Assembly (NCBI RefSeq): GCF_002899715.1
Contig: NZ_PPEK01000011.1
Location: 39,122-103,121, forward strand
DNA length: 64,000 nt
Source: Enteroscipio rubneri
GTDB taxonomy: Bacteria > Actinomycetota > Coriobacteriia > Coriobacteriales > Eggerthellaceae
Direction of reading: 5' to 3'
This document shows positions 26,550-35,742 of this stretch, in pieces. The notes under the pieces were generated by a model that made no database searches, was not told where the DNA came from, and saw nothing but the letters and a program-made list of their open reading frames with translations. Position 1 is the stretch's first letter; every line of letters starts with the position of its first letter. A program made the position numbers and the translations under genes.

Positions 26550-29500
26550 CTACTCGCCTCCTCCGCGGGCGAGTTCCTCGGCAATCTCCGCAGAGGGCAG
26601 CACTTTGATGGTACGACTCGGCAGCGAGTTGAGGAAGGCTTTGCCGTAGCTTTTCGTGACCAACCTTCGATCGGCCAGTATGAGCACGCCGGAATCGTCG
26701 GCTTTCCTGATGAGGCGTCCCGCTGCCTGCTTCGTCTCGAGCACGGCGGCCGGCAGCACATAACGTCTCCAGGCTCGGTCATCGCGTGCAGCCCGCTCGC
26801 ACGATAACGGATCGGTAGGCTTCGCAAACGGCAGCTTCGGGATGACCACCCCCTTCAGTGTCGCACCCGGTGCATCGAATCCCTCCCAGAAGCTCTTGAG
26901 CGCGAATAGCGACAAGTGTTCGTCAGACAGGAAATCGTCTCGAAGACCCTTGACCGACACGCCCCATTTCTGGCACACCACGCGCAGCTCGTCCGCTTTG
27001 AGCTGCGGCTGCACTTCATCGAAGCAGCGCTCCATCTCGCGACGATTCGTGAATAGCGTCAGCAACGACCCCTGCTGAGCGCGATGCACATCCACGAGCA
27101 GCCGCTGCAGTGCAGGCAGATAACCGGGATCGTTCGGCTCGGGCATATCGCTCGCCACGTAGACCGTCATCTGCGCATCAAAATCGTAGCTGGAATCCAG
27201 TTGGCATGTCCGGCACGTCGACGCCTCCGATGCATTGAGGCCGAGGGCGCTCTCAAACGCGTCGAAGCGGCCGTCCACCGCAAGCGTCGCAGACGCAAAC
27301 ACCACCGAGTGGGCGCGTGCGAACAGCGTTTCATTCATCGCCTCACCCACATTGAGGAGTAGTGCTTCAAACTTTTCCGAGGCGCGATCCTTCTTCCGGT
27401 TGAGCGTGGCTGCATAGGCGAAGGTCTCGGGCGCATCGAACAAGATGATCTGCGCAGCGTTTATCTGGTCTTTCAACTCCATGGCAATCGAGGCTATCTC
27501 GCGCTGCACCTCGGCGGCGCCTTCGAAGTCTTCCAGATAACCCACAAGCTCTTGGCAAGCCGTCACCAGCTTCTCGGCCGCATCGACCATGGCGCGCCCG
27601 AATGACACGACCTCTGCGAACGTCGCGCTGCCGCGGATATCGTCGTTGATCCAGAGATCCACAGTCTCGTAGCTTTTTCCGCGCTTGTTTCGATCGAAGA
27701 ACAGAAGGTCTTTCATATGCGCGGCGAACTCGCGAGCGGTTGCAGCATAGGCTGAACCAACCGCTCGCGCCTTGGCTGTGAGCGCATAGAACAGCGTAGC
27801 GCCTTCGTCCCCGATCGGAGCTGAAACCCGTCGCTCAGCACGCATAAATACGTTGCGCGATGGTTCGGCTGCATCGACGCGATTCGCGATGCGCACGAGA
27901 TCTTCCGCCGCGATGGAGCGCGAGAAAGCACGCCGGGCCTCGGCTTCGGCGCCGTGGGCCTCATCCACCGTCCAGTACCGGATGGGCGGCAACAACCCAC
28001 CGTCTGCAACAAGATCACAGAAGAGTAGACTGTGATTCGTCACCACGATGTCGGCGTCCTCAGCTTGGCGGCGCGCACCGTGTACGAAGCACGTTGTACC
28101 GAAATAGGGGCACTTCCGTCGCAGACAATCATGGCTTGTCGTGGTGATCGCGCGTCTTGGCAACGCCCGATAGTCAATCTTGAGGCCGTCCATATCGTCG
28201 TACCCGGTCTGCTCAATATAGGAGAGCAGCGCGGCGAGCGCTGGTGCCTGGGACTGCTCCTTACCTGCAACAAGCCTCATGCCTGGACCGTCGGCCACGA
28301 TGCGGCCGATGCGCCGCAGGCATGGGTAATGCGAGAATCCTTTCAGCGGGGCAAACGTCAGCCTCGGCCCTTCAGGGTTTTGCGCCTCAAGGGCATCGGC
28401 GAGAGCGGGAAGCTCGTGATACACCAGCTGATCGAGCAGCGCGTTTGTTTTGGTCGCCACGCCCACGGCTATACCATTCGCCTGCGCAGTCAGCGCGGAA
28501 GGAACCAGGTAGGCCATGGATTTACCCACGCCCGTTCCCGCTTCGACCATAAGGTTTGCAGAAGCTGCGAATGCAGCGCGCACCGCTTCCGCCATGGCAA
28601 GCTGCTCTTCGCGTGGTTCGAAATCGCCATACAAAGTCCCGACCAAACCGTCTTCCGAGAAGGCACAAGCGATATCCTCTTCGGTGGGAAACATGAGTGC
28701 GCGCATCGGATCGGCGGCGATGTCGTCGGCATCCATCTTTCGAGCGTGCTCTTGTTTCCCCAGGCGATCGCGACGCAGGGCACGCATCGAAAAGCTTAGG
28801 TCGGCGGCGCTTACACCAGCTACGATATCAGGGGACATGCCCCCGAACGGGCGCCTAGGAGCATTGGTAGAGGAGGCGGCTACTCCGACTTCCAAGGACT
28901 CAAAGGGTGTGGGCTCGGAAGCTGCGTCTTTTGACGCTGCGGGCATCGATGCCGTCGCCGAGGCTGGCGCAGGCGCGGGAGCGGGCTCCAAGCACTCAGA
29001 AACCGCAGACTCGACTGGCTCGCACGTTTCGAAAAGGCTCGGGGATCCTACTGTTAACTGGTCTTGTGATGGAACGGTAACGCCTGCGGCCTCTCGATAT
29101 GCGTTCGCAAAGTGGTCGAATACCACTTGCGTCGACCACTGCGACACGTCTGCCATACCCGCTATCTCGCACACGAGCGCCGGCGGCATCGTAGCGACTC
29201 CCGCAAACAGGATACGCAGAATCGCGCAGGTGGCTGCAACGTCCGCATCGGCTCGGTGCGTCGAGAGCGGCGCTCCGAAAGCGCGCACAAGGTCTAGAAG
29301 TCGATGCGAGGTAAGCCGAGGTAGCGCGATGCGGGCGAGGTCAAGCGAGTCGATCCAGGTGTTCTCGAGTAGCGAGTAGCCGCTCGGGTGTCGCGTCGTG
29401 AAAGTCCGGTCGAAATCGACGTTGTGAGCCACCACCTTCGAAGTACCGATGAACGCGACCAGATCTGCGAGCGCTTCGGACGGCATCGGAGCGTCGGCCA

Positions 29501-29816
29501 CGTCGGAGTCATGAATGTCGGTGAGCCGCGCGACGTCTTCAGGAATGGGCTTCCCCGGATTCACGAACGTAATGAACCAATCAATGATCTGGCCCTTTTC
29601 CATTCGAGCAGCAGCGATTTGCGTCAGCTCGTCGTGATGATACGAGAAACCCGTCGTTTCCGTGTCAAGCACTACGATATCTCGGTCGAGCTCTCCGAAA
29701 TCAGCTGAAGCCGCGATATCCGGGAGCAATTCGTACCTGGTGCGAACCGCATCGGGCGTGCCGTCGCTTATGAAGCTTTGCAGGGTATCAAGCCTATGCG
29801 CATTTTGATTTTCCAT
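26550..29816 (-). CDS. dinG: DnaQ-like 3'-5' exonuclease fused to DinG-family helicase
   Basis: 1088 residues. The N-terminal DEDDh exonuclease has motif I with D51 and E53 (VVLDTETTGF), then HNVDFDRTF and a late HRADADV. A Ser/Pro/Ala-rich linker spans about 240-330. The superfamily 2 helicase follows, with Walker A EAGTGVGKS near residue 425, a cysteine set CLRRKCPYFGTTC that could hold an Fe-S cluster, the DEAH box TVDEAHGAE near 617, and C-terminal motifs including FWEGFDAPG and QAAGRLIRK. This exonuclease-helicase order is known for DinG of Gram-positive bacteria. It probably acts in repair or in resolving R-loops and unusual DNA structures. It is the first gene of a three-gene minus-strand run. 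Confidence 0.9.
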   Translation of the reverse strand: MENQNAHRLDTLQSFISDGTPDAVRTRYELLPDIAASADFGELDRDIVVLDTETTGFSYHHDELTQIAAARMEKGQIIDWFITFVNPGKPIPEDVARLTDIHDSDVADAPMPSEALADLVAFIGTSKVVAHNVDFDRTFTTRHPSGYSLLENTWIDSLDLARIALPRLTSHRLLDLVRAFGAPLSTHRADADVAATCAILRILFAGVATMPPALVCEIAGMADVSQWSTQVVFDHFANAYREAAGVTVPSQDQLTVGSPSLFETCEPVESAVSECLEPAPAPAPASATASMPAASKDAASEPTPFESLEVGVAASSTNAPRRPFGGMSPDIVAGVSAADLSFSMRALRRDRLGKQEHARKMDADDIAADPMRALMFPTEEDIACAFSEDGLVGTLYGDFEPREEQLAMAEAVRAAFAASANLMVEAGTGVGKSMAYLVPSALTAQANGIAVGVATKTNALLDQLVYHELPALADALEAQNPEGPRLTFAPLKGFSHYPCLRRIGRIVADGPGMRLVAGKEQSQAPALAALLSYIEQTGYDDMDGLKIDYRALPRRAITTTSHDCLRRKCPYFGTTCFVHGARRQAEDADIVVTNHSLLFCDLVADGGLLPPIRYWTVDEAHGAEAEARRAFSRSIAAEDLVRIANRVDAAEPSRNVFMRAERRVSAPIGDEGATLFYALTAKARAVGSAYAATAREFAAHMKDLLFFDRNKRGKSYETVDLWINDDIRGSATFAEVVSFGRAMVDAAEKLVTACQELVGYLEDFEGAAEVQREIASIAMELKDQINAAQIILFDAPETFAYAATLNRKKDRASEKFEALLLNVGEAMNETLFARAHSVVFASATLAVDGRFDAFESALGLNASEASTCRTCQLDSSYDFDAQMTVYVASDMPEPNDPGYLPALQRLLVDVHRAQQGSLLTLFTNRREMERCFDEVQPQLKADELRVVCQKWGVSVKGLRDDFLSDEHLSLFALKSFWEGFDAPGATLKGVVIPKLPFAKPTDPLSCERAARDDRAWRRYVLPAAVLETKQAAGRLIRKADDSGVLILADRRLVTKSYGKAFLNSLPSRTIKVLPSAEIAEELARGGGE

Positions 29817-29931
29817 GCATTCAGCCTATCATCTATCATAGGTTCACACAAACCCAAAACACGGTGATTACACGTAGGAAAACCAACTTTCGGAGTTCCA
29901 AATGTGTGCGCCAAATGACGAAGGGATAGTC

Positions 29932-30576
29932 ATGCAGGCAGAGCGCTATTTCGGTACGTACGCTCGGTTCGAGACCGCATCCAAACGAGAGGCAGCAGCA
30001 CTCTTGGGAGCAGATAACCTCGTGGGGGATATGTTTGAGATCGTGTTCGAAACGGAAGCCGACACCTCTGTCGCATGGCTGCGGAACCGGTTCGGCGGCA
30101 TGATAGGCTACTTTGATACGGAAACCTCGCGCACATTAAACGTGCTCTCGGCTCGCGGATGGAACCTCCATGCGATCCTTTCGTTCGTCGCGTTCAGCGA
30201 CTCACCGAAACCGGGATACTACTGGGGTCAAGCGGCCCTCCTTTGTTTTGATAAAAAATACAAACAAGCGTTTGATATTTTTCTCAAGAATATATCAAAA
30301 CGCCTGGCCGGAGGCGTGCGCCCTGATATATCACTGGGAGAGCAAGGTATCGAAAAAGTCATTGAGAGCGGTGGGGTGTGGACGCCGAAGGACACCGTGA
30401 AGCTTCCTCCGAAAGAAGAGGGGACTGCTATCGTCAAGGACAGCAGGAAGTTCTCCGAGAAACTCATCGAACAAAGCAGACAGGGCAACAAAGGGTGCTA
30501 TGCCGCCAGCTGGGTGCTGCTTCTCGGCATTGTCGCCCTCATTCTGTTCAGCCTGAAGACGTGCGGTGTCATCTAA
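29932..30576 (+). CDS. Tail-anchored protein of unknown function
   Basis: About 214 residues from the ATG at 29932 (GAAGGGA upstream); another ATG in frame at 29902 has a weaker CGGAGT. The body is mixed alpha/beta with aromatic-rich stretches (GYYWGQAALLCFDKKY) and no motif I recognise. The last 25 residues form one hydrophobic helix (WVLLLGIVALILFSL) followed by KTCGVI, so the protein is probably anchored by its C-terminus facing the cytosol. It is divergent from the DinG-like gene. A 38-bp perfect palindrome containing parS follows 23 bp after the stop and may end transcription. Confidence 0.7.
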   Translation: MQAERYFGTYARFETASKREAAALLGADNLVGDMFEIVFETEADTSVAWLRNRFGGMIGYFDTETSRTLNVLSARGWNLHAILSFVAFSDSPKPGYYWGQAALLCFDKKYKQAFDIFLKNISKRLAGGVRPDISLGEQGIEKVIESGGVWTPKDTVKLPPKEEGTAIVKDSRKFSEKLIEQSRQGNKGCYAASWVLLLGIVALILFSLKTCGVI

Positions 30577-30610
30577 CTTCCCGTGCAACGGACGTTGGTA
30601 CGATGCCGAA

Positions 30611-30626
30611 TGTTTCACGTGAAACA
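30611..30626. other. parS site 3 (38-bp palindrome)
   Basis: Exact parS core with 11-bp complementary arms (ACGATGCCGAA/TTCGGCATCGT), a perfect 38-bp palindrome at 30600-30637. It lies between the convergent tail-anchored protein gene and ddl, so it may be a bidirectional terminator as well. Confidence 0.9.
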
Positions 30627-30709
30627 TTCGGCATCGTTACTATCTTCTCGCACACATTCGCAACCTCCAAAGGAATACGCCGTGCGCCTGTTGCCCGAAT
30701 AGAATACCG

Positions 30710-31657
30710 TTACCTGTCCAGCGCTATCCGAACGAGACGTGTGCACAACTCGGGGAAAGAAATACCCGCAGCTCGGGCTGCATCAGGCAGGAGAGACGTG
30801 CCCGTCATACCGGGAATGGTATTCGTTTCGAGAATCCAACACGAACCGGTATCTTCTAGAATGAAATCGGAACGCGATACACCTTTACATGACAATGCGC
30901 GATGTGCCCGAATCGCCAAATCCTTCACATAATCAGTCGTGGACTCACTCAAAGGAGCCGGGCAAATATGCTGTGAACCCCCTGGGGCGTACTTCGAATC
31001 GTAATCGTAGAACTCGCTTGTTGGTACTATTTCAATAATCGGAAGAGCTTCCACATATGCATCGTCCCCCACAACGGCGACGGTTAGCTCTGTTCCCTTT
31101 ATATACCGTTCAACAAGTACTTCTTTATCTAATTCGAAAGCCTTTTCGATTGCTTTCTCAAGCGATTCCAGATCGTCGACGATGAATACCCCAAGGGCGC
31201 TGCCTTCTGTACCTGGCTTCACGACGCAGTGGGAGCCAAGCATATCCAAAATCGACGAGATATCATAATCCTCGCCCGCAAAAATCGTAACAGATGGAGG
31301 TGTCGGAATTCCAGCTCGTTCGTAATACAACTTGGCCTTTGGTTTGTCCATCGCTAAAGCACTCGACCAAACACCAGATCCGGTATAGGGAAGGCCTATG
31401 ACGTCTAACATACCTTGTATCGTCCCGTCTTCTCCGTACTTTCCATGAAGACATAAGAATGCGACGTCGAAAGAGCCGTCGAGTAGGCGCTTCAAATCGG
31501 TGCGCTCAGCAGGATCCAATACGGTTACCGTGAAGCCGGCTTCCACAAGAGCTTCGCGAGCTCCGTTACCTGAAGCCAAAGATATCTCTCTTTCCCCGCT
31601 TTTTCCTCCTGCAAGCAGCGCAACGCGCCACTGACGCGGATCGAAGCTTTCAGGCAT
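30710..31657 (-). CDS. ddl: D-alanine--D-alanine ligase
   Basis: 315 residues, the usual Ddl length. ATP-grasp signatures are present: the N-terminal LLAGGKSGEREISLASG, the Ser-loop KPGTEGSALGV, EFYDYDSKYAPGG, and the metal/ADP site LETNTIPGMT. Tyr in the FYDYDSKY loop is the residue expected for D-Ala-D-Ala rather than D-Ala-D-Lac synthesis. The cytosolic enzyme makes the dipeptide cap of peptidoglycan precursors. I chose ATG at 31657 because AGAAGGA precedes it; the frame is open further upstream, but that part runs through a parS site and is not conserved-looking. It is divergent from rlmN. Confidence 0.95.
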   Translation of the reverse strand: MPESFDPRQWRVALLAGGKSGEREISLASGNGAREALVEAGFTVTVLDPAERTDLKRLLDGSFDVAFLCLHGKYGEDGTIQGMLDVIGLPYTGSGVWSSALAMDKPKAKLYYERAGIPTPPSVTIFAGEDYDISSILDMLGSHCVVKPGTEGSALGVFIVDDLESLEKAIEKAFELDKEVLVERYIKGTELTVAVVGDDAYVEALPIIEIVPTSEFYDYDSKYAPGGSQHICPAPLSESTTDYVKDLAIRAHRALSCKGVSRSDFILEDTGSCWILETNTIPGMTGTSLLPDAARAAGISFPELCTRLVRIALDR

Positions 31658-31744
31658 GTATCCTTCTTTCGACAGAGTGAACAGAACTTCAGCAGTATAG
31701 CAAACCCTTATTCCAAGATGAATCTCGCTGATTGGAAGGCTGAA

Positions 31745-31760
31745 TGTTTCACGTGAAACA
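31745..31760. other. parS site 4
   Basis: Exact parS core, no extended arms. It lies between divergent ddl and rlmN and ends 2 bp before the rlmN -10 element, so it covers the -35 region. Confidence 0.88.
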
Positions 31761-31762
31761 GC

Positions 31763-31768
31763 TATACT
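31763..31768 (+). promoter_or_regulatory. rlmN -10 element, probably giving a leaderless transcript
   Basis: TATACT lies 6 nt upstream of the rlmN ATG at 31775, so transcription should begin at or next to the start codon. No SD is present between them. Confidence 0.6.
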
Positions 31769-31774
31769 ATTCCT

Positions 31775-32812
31775 ATGAATAAACCTATTAAATCTTACTC
31801 GCTCTACGGATTGCGCGAACTGATGAAAGACCTCGGTCAACCATCGTTTCGTGCCGGACAACTAGCACAATGGCTATACGTCCATCGAGCGCATGGGTAT
31901 GACGAGATGTCAAATCTACCTGCGAGCTTGAGATCCACGCTCGAAAATTGCTTTCCTCTTTACGTTCCGCACATTGTCGAACGCGCTGTTTCAGCCGACG
32001 GAACAACGAAATTCATCATAGAGTACGATGATGGGGCTCAAGTTGAAACAGTTTTAATCCCATCTCATGATGATGCGCGTTTGACCGTCTGCTTCTCCAC
32101 GCAGGCAGGTTGTCCTATGGCATGTTCGTTTTGTGCAACAGGGCATGAAGGATTGAAGCGGAGTCTTCTCGTAGGAGAGATTGTCGATCAGGTTCTCATC
32201 GCTCAAGAAGATGCTAGACGGCGTGTTAGCAATGTCGTCGGGATGGGACAAGGCGAACCTTTTCTGAACTACGACAACACGCTAGCTGCGTTGCGTATTA
32301 TGAATGATCCAAAAGGCCTTGGGATCGGAGCACGGCATATCTGCATTTCAACATGCGGTCTGGTTTCAAGTATCGAGCGATTTGCTCATGAGCCCGAACA
32401 ATTCACCTTAGCTGTGTCTCTCCATTCAGCGATTCAGCCAACGCGCGATATGTTGATGCCAAACGTCGCTCGAGATACGCTCGCGAACCTCAAGGCTTCT
32501 TTGAAGTCATACATCGCGCTCACAAATCGTCGCGTTACTTTAGAGTACATTATGATCCGCAACGTGAATGATTCCGAAGAAGCGCTTCAGGCGCTTTGTG
32601 ATTTTTGCGATGGTCTCTTATGCCATGTGAACCTTATACCCATGAATACGATTATCGGATCTTCGTACCAGCCATCTTCACCTTCAACAGTGAAGCATTG
32701 GTTGTCTCACATTCAACAGAGCGGCACAGAAGCGACATTGCGAAATTCTCGGGGTGCGGATATAGCTGGCGCATGTGGTCAGCTTAAGAATTCGATTCGC
32801 TCTCGGGCGTAG
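31775..32812 (+). CDS. rlmN: Dual-specificity 23S rRNA m2A2503 / tRNA m2A37 methyltransferase
   Basis: 345 residues. The radical-SAM cluster motif CPMACSFC binds the 4Fe-4S cluster, and GMGQGEP is the SAM-contact segment. The conserved second cysteine is in RGADIAGACGQL near the C-terminus, as required for the RlmN ping-pong mechanism. The N-terminal helical domain (FRAGQLAQWLY) is family-typical. The enzyme methylates A2503 in the peptidyl-transferase centre and A37 of some tRNAs. There is no SD; a TATACT element 6 nt before the ATG suggests leaderless translation. A parS site occupies the -35 region, so ParB could affect expression. The stop is followed by a 640-bp parS-rich gap. Confidence 0.95.
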   Translation: MNKPIKSYSLYGLRELMKDLGQPSFRAGQLAQWLYVHRAHGYDEMSNLPASLRSTLENCFPLYVPHIVERAVSADGTTKFIIEYDDGAQVETVLIPSHDDARLTVCFSTQAGCPMACSFCATGHEGLKRSLLVGEIVDQVLIAQEDARRRVSNVVGMGQGEPFLNYDNTLAALRIMNDPKGLGIGARHICISTCGLVSSIERFAHEPEQFTLAVSLHSAIQPTRDMLMPNVARDTLANLKASLKSYIALTNRRVTLEYIMIRNVNDSEEALQALCDFCDGLLCHVNLIPMNTIIGSSYQPSSPSTVKHWLSHIQQSGTEATLRNSRGADIAGACGQLKNSIRSRA

Positions 32813-32899
32813 GTTCATCAACGTACAATGCTGTTTTCTTCGCCGTACTCGTCTGTCGATGAAGCTGCGAATACGCCCAGCAACATCGCCATCTCAAAA

Positions 32900-32915
32900 T
32901 GTTTCACGTGAAACA
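32900..32915. other. parS site 5 (32-bp palindrome)
   Basis: Exact core with TCTCAAAA/TTTTGAGA arms, perfect over 32892-32923, 88 bp after the rlmN stop. The T-rich side could also end rlmN transcription. Confidence 0.9.
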
Positions 32916-32993
32916 TTTTGAGAAAAGTGCATCATGTTTCAGTTCAAGTGTTTTTATACACGCCTCTGCAAAGCACGCGATCTGGCAGCCTTA

Positions 32994-33009
32994 TGTTTCA
33001 CGTGAAACA
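32994..33009. other. parS site 6
   Basis: Exact 16-bp core in the rlmN-parB gap, no extended arms. Confidence 0.9.
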
Positions 33010-33039
33010 CTATTTGCTCGCATGATATTACATTCAAAA

Positions 33040-33055
33040 TGTTTCACGTGAAACA
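33040..33055. other. parS site 7
   Basis: Exact core, symmetric over 20 bp, 46 bp from the site at 32994. Confidence 0.9.
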
Positions 33056-33094
33056 TTGCTTTACGGCTCACTGCTTTATCTGTATAAGTTCGTA

Positions 33095-33110
33095 AGTTTC
33101 ACGTGAAACA
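33095..33110. other. parS-like site (one mismatch)
   Basis: AGTTTCACGTGAAACA differs from the consensus only at position 1. It is 55 bp from the site at 33040, within the cluster. Confidence 0.75.
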
Positions 33111-33398
33111 TGTTCCAGCTTTTTCGCTGTATGTGCATCAAGTGGCGGATACCGGCCTGATCGAGTGGTATCACTCAGTTCGAAGCTTGATCTCTATATC
33201 CATTGCGTTCCCAGCTATTATAGTCTCGAAGCTCCATTGTTACCGCTCATTACCTGCACCCTTTCATATGATGCAATAAAAAACTAATGTTTATACGCTA
33301 AAGAAATCTTCTAACATCTTCGTTTTCTTTAAGTATTAGCCTATGACACACATCAAGAAAATTCATGTAACGAACCATTTGTGTAATATTCCGATAAG

Positions 33399-33421
33399 AA
33401 AAGCCGCATAAAGCGGCTTTT
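33399..33421 (-). terminator. Terminator of the parAB operon
   Basis: AAAAGCCGC/GCGGCTTTT stem with an ATAAA loop. It lies about 30 bp beyond the parB stop in the minus direction and has a T-rich tail there. It could also stop plus-strand reads. Confidence 0.85.
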
Positions 33422-33436
33422 CCCTTCTCAGCATAA

Positions 33437-33452
33437 TGTTTCACGTGAAACA
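33437..33452. other. parS site 8, touching the parB stop codon
   Basis: Exact core with CATAA/TTATG arms (26 bp, 33432-33457). Its last base is adjacent to the minus-strand parB TAA at 33453-33455, so the palindrome overlaps the end of parB. Confidence 0.9.
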
Positions 33453-34499
33453 TTATGAAGCTGCGGCAATCAACTCTTCGAAAAGACGTTCGAGATCCTC
33501 TTCGTCAGTGAATTCAATCTCAATCTTATTCTTACCGCCCGACGATTTCACCTTCACATTCGTATGAAGAACATCCTTCAGCGCGCGGGCAACTGTTTTG
33601 TACGTTTTAGGAATTGGTTCCTTCTTCTGTGTGGTGTCATCGCGTTTATTCGAGAACAAGCGAGCGATCGCTTCAGCTTCCCGTACCGAAAGCTTTTCTT
33701 CAACAAGCTTATTCGTTAGTTTCTGGCGGCCTTCCTTCGACGGAATCGAAAGAATCGCTCGAGCATGGCCAGCCGAAATCTTCTCTTCAAACAGAAGTTG
33801 CTGCGCCTCTTCAGGAAGCTCTAGCAAACGAAGCGCATTTGCAACCGTCGATCGACCCTTCGACATAGCTTGTGCTACTTCAGATTGCGTGAGATTACGC
33901 CGCTCCATCATGCGCCGATATCCATACGCCTCCTCTATCGGATTGAGGTCGGAGCGTTGGATATTTTCAACAAGAGCCAGCTCAAGTGCTTGGTCGTCAT
34001 CAGCTTCCTTGATACGTATTGGAACTGTTTTCAATCCTGCGATCTTACAAGCCTGCCAGCGCCGTTCTCCAGCAATAATCTGATATTTCTGCGCTCCGAC
34101 AGGTCTCACGAGGATAGGCTGCAATAACCCATCCTTTTGAATAGATGCAGCCAACTCTTCTAGCGGTTCTTTTTTGAAATTTGTTCGCGGCTGATCAGGA
34201 TTAGGGCTGACAGCATCAATAGCAACCTCGTCGGTTCTACGCTGCACGACACTTTTGATGGTTACTTGGGTCTCTCCGTCTGTTATCGACTCCTCATGCT
34301 CCATCAATTCGCGCTTTTCAACATCCGAATCGGCCCTCTTCGGCTCACTTGATGTTGATCGCATATCATCCGAAGCAGGTTTCTCCCTTTCTACCAAGGT
34401 TCGCTGGGGGACAGGCTCAGCTGGAACTGCTTCTTCATAGGCCCCACCAAGTAGAGAGTTCAACCCCCGTCCCAGACCACTTTTCGAAGACTTAGCCAC
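33453..34499 (-). CDS. parB: Chromosome-partitioning protein ParB (CTP-dependent parS-binding clamp)
   Basis: 348 residues. The N-terminus KSGLGRGLNSLLGG is the usual ParA-stimulating segment. After an acidic linker, the CTP-binding region has QPRTNF, box II GERRWQACKIAGL and ENIQRSDLNPIEEA. The HTH that reads parS is LTQSEVAQAMSKGRSTVANALRLL in outline. A C-terminal dimerisation segment ends EEDLERLFEELI. ParB binds the TGTTTCACGTGAAACA sites, closes into a clamp with CTP and spreads to build the partition complex. parA overlaps the parB start by 8 bp. The number of nearby parS sites is exceptional. Confidence 0.97.
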   Translation of the reverse strand: MAKSSKSGLGRGLNSLLGGAYEEAVPAEPVPQRTLVEREKPASDDMRSTSSEPKRADSDVEKRELMEHEESITDGETQVTIKSVVQRRTDEVAIDAVSPNPDQPRTNFKKEPLEELAASIQKDGLLQPILVRPVGAQKYQIIAGERRWQACKIAGLKTVPIRIKEADDDQALELALVENIQRSDLNPIEEAYGYRRMMERRNLTQSEVAQAMSKGRSTVANALRLLELPEEAQQLLFEEKISAGHARAILSIPSKEGRQKLTNKLVEEKLSVREAEAIARLFSNKRDDTTQKKEPIPKTYKTVARALKDVLHTNVKVKSSGGKNKIEIEFTDEEDLERLFEELIAAAS

Positions 34500-35481
34500 G
34501 CTGTATCACTTCCTTTGCTAGGTCTACGTACGTTTTAGCCCCTTTACCAGTAGGATCGTACTGGGTTATCGGCTGTCCGAAGCTCGGAGCTTCTGACAGT
34601 TTGACCGTACGCGGGATCATCGTTGTAAATACCGTTTTGCCGAAATAAGAACGAACCTCATCGACAACTTGACGCGAAAGAGTCGTTCTTCCGTCATACA
34701 TTGTGAGCAACACCCCAAAAATATCCAATGAAGGATTAAGGCGTGTTTTGACACGTTTCATTGAATCAAGAAGTTTTGTCACACCTTCTAGTGCATAGAA
34801 CTCGCATTGGATTGGGATAAGCAACTTATCAGCAGCAACAAGAGCATTCACGGTTAAAAGTCCCAGCGAGGGAGGGCAGTCGATAAAAATATAGTCGTAC
34901 TTGCCTCTTAAACTTCCTACTGCATCTTTTAATCGGTTTTCACGGGCCATTTCCGACACAAGTTCGACTTCAGCTCCGGCAAGATTGATGGTAGCAGGGA
35001 CAAGATCAAGCCCTTCGCACACATCAGGTATGATTACGTTCTCGATAGGTGCATCATTCAATAGAACGTCATACACGCAATTACTGACTTGACTCTTTTC
35101 TACGCCAAGGCCGCTGGACGAGTTGCCTTGGGGATCAAGATCGACAAGAAGAACCTGTTTTCCTAGTTCTCCGAGCGCGGCCGACAAGTTTATTGCAGTT
35201 GTCGATTTACCAACTCCACCCTTTTGATTAATGATGGCCATAACCTTTGTCTGGCCGATCACGTGATTGACGGGCGCTTTGTCCTTCATCGTTTTGATTG
35301 GAGTTGCCACCGCCTGATGTTCAACTCGAGGGTGCACTTCACGCTCAACTACCTCGATATCCTCGATATTGATCTCAGGTTCAGCCTTACTCGTCGAATT
35401 CTCAGACTCTGCAGAGGTTTCCACGCGTTTGGTAGTCTCGGCTGACTTTTTGTCTCGTTTAAGACTATCCAGTAGTCCCAC
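34492..35481 (-). CDS. parA: Chromosome-partitioning ATPase ParA (Soj)
   Basis: 329 residues, with a ~75-residue acidic N-terminal extension not found in minimal Soj proteins. The deviant Walker A is NQKGGVGKSTTAINL, followed by LLVDLDPQGNSSSGLG and the Walker B-like YIFIDCPPSLG. The ATPase binds nucleoid DNA and moves the ParB-parS complex. The start is GTG at 35481, with a GGGGG-type SD. It is translationally coupled to parB. Two parS sites lie 44 and 97 bp upstream, so ParB occupancy may feed back on its expression. Confidence 0.96.
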   Translation of the reverse strand: MGLLDSLKRDKKSAETTKRVETSAESENSTSKAEPEINIEDIEVVEREVHPRVEHQAVATPIKTMKDKAPVNHVIGQTKVMAIINQKGGVGKSTTAINLSAALGELGKQVLLVDLDPQGNSSSGLGVEKSQVSNCVYDVLLNDAPIENVIIPDVCEGLDLVPATINLAGAEVELVSEMARENRLKDAVGSLRGKYDYIFIDCPPSLGLLTVNALVAADKLLIPIQCEFYALEGVTKLLDSMKRVKTRLNPSLDIFGVLLTMYDGRTTLSRQVVDEVRSYFGKTVFTTMIPRTVKLSEAPSFGQPITQYDPTGKGAKTYVDLAKEVIQRG

Positions 35482-35524
35482 AGGGACCCCCTTTCATAAC
35501 CGCCATGACAGTATACCGTGTTTA

Positions 35525-35540
35525 TGTTTCACGTGAAACA
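35525..35540. other. parS site 9
   Basis: Exact core, symmetric over 18 bp, 44 bp upstream of the parA start. Confidence 0.9.
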
Positions 35541-35577
35541 TTGTTCGTCAAACAACAAACCTTGAAATTGCTTCAAT

Positions 35578-35593
35578 TGTTTCACGTGAAACA
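35578..35593. other. parS site 10
   Basis: Exact core, symmetric over 22 bp, in the parA upstream region, 53 bp from the site at 35525. Confidence 0.9.
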
Positions 35594-35742
35594 ATTACGT
35601 ACTTTTGAGCTGTATGTACGCTTGATATTGGCTAGAAAAGAGTACACAGCAAGACAAACAGCACTGCGTCCAACATGAGAACCCCGTCATCGTATAGCTA
35701 GAGTTTTTCAAGTAGTATATAACCCATAAAAAGGGGATGTAT

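Larger units (their letters stand above)
32813..33452. other. parS-rich gene-free region (centromere-like cluster)
   Basis: 640 bp, AT-richer than its surroundings, between rlmN and parB. It holds five parS-type sites (four exact, one with a single mismatch) and the terminator at 33399-33421. I see no credible gene. This is probably the main ParB loading site. Confidence 0.75.
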
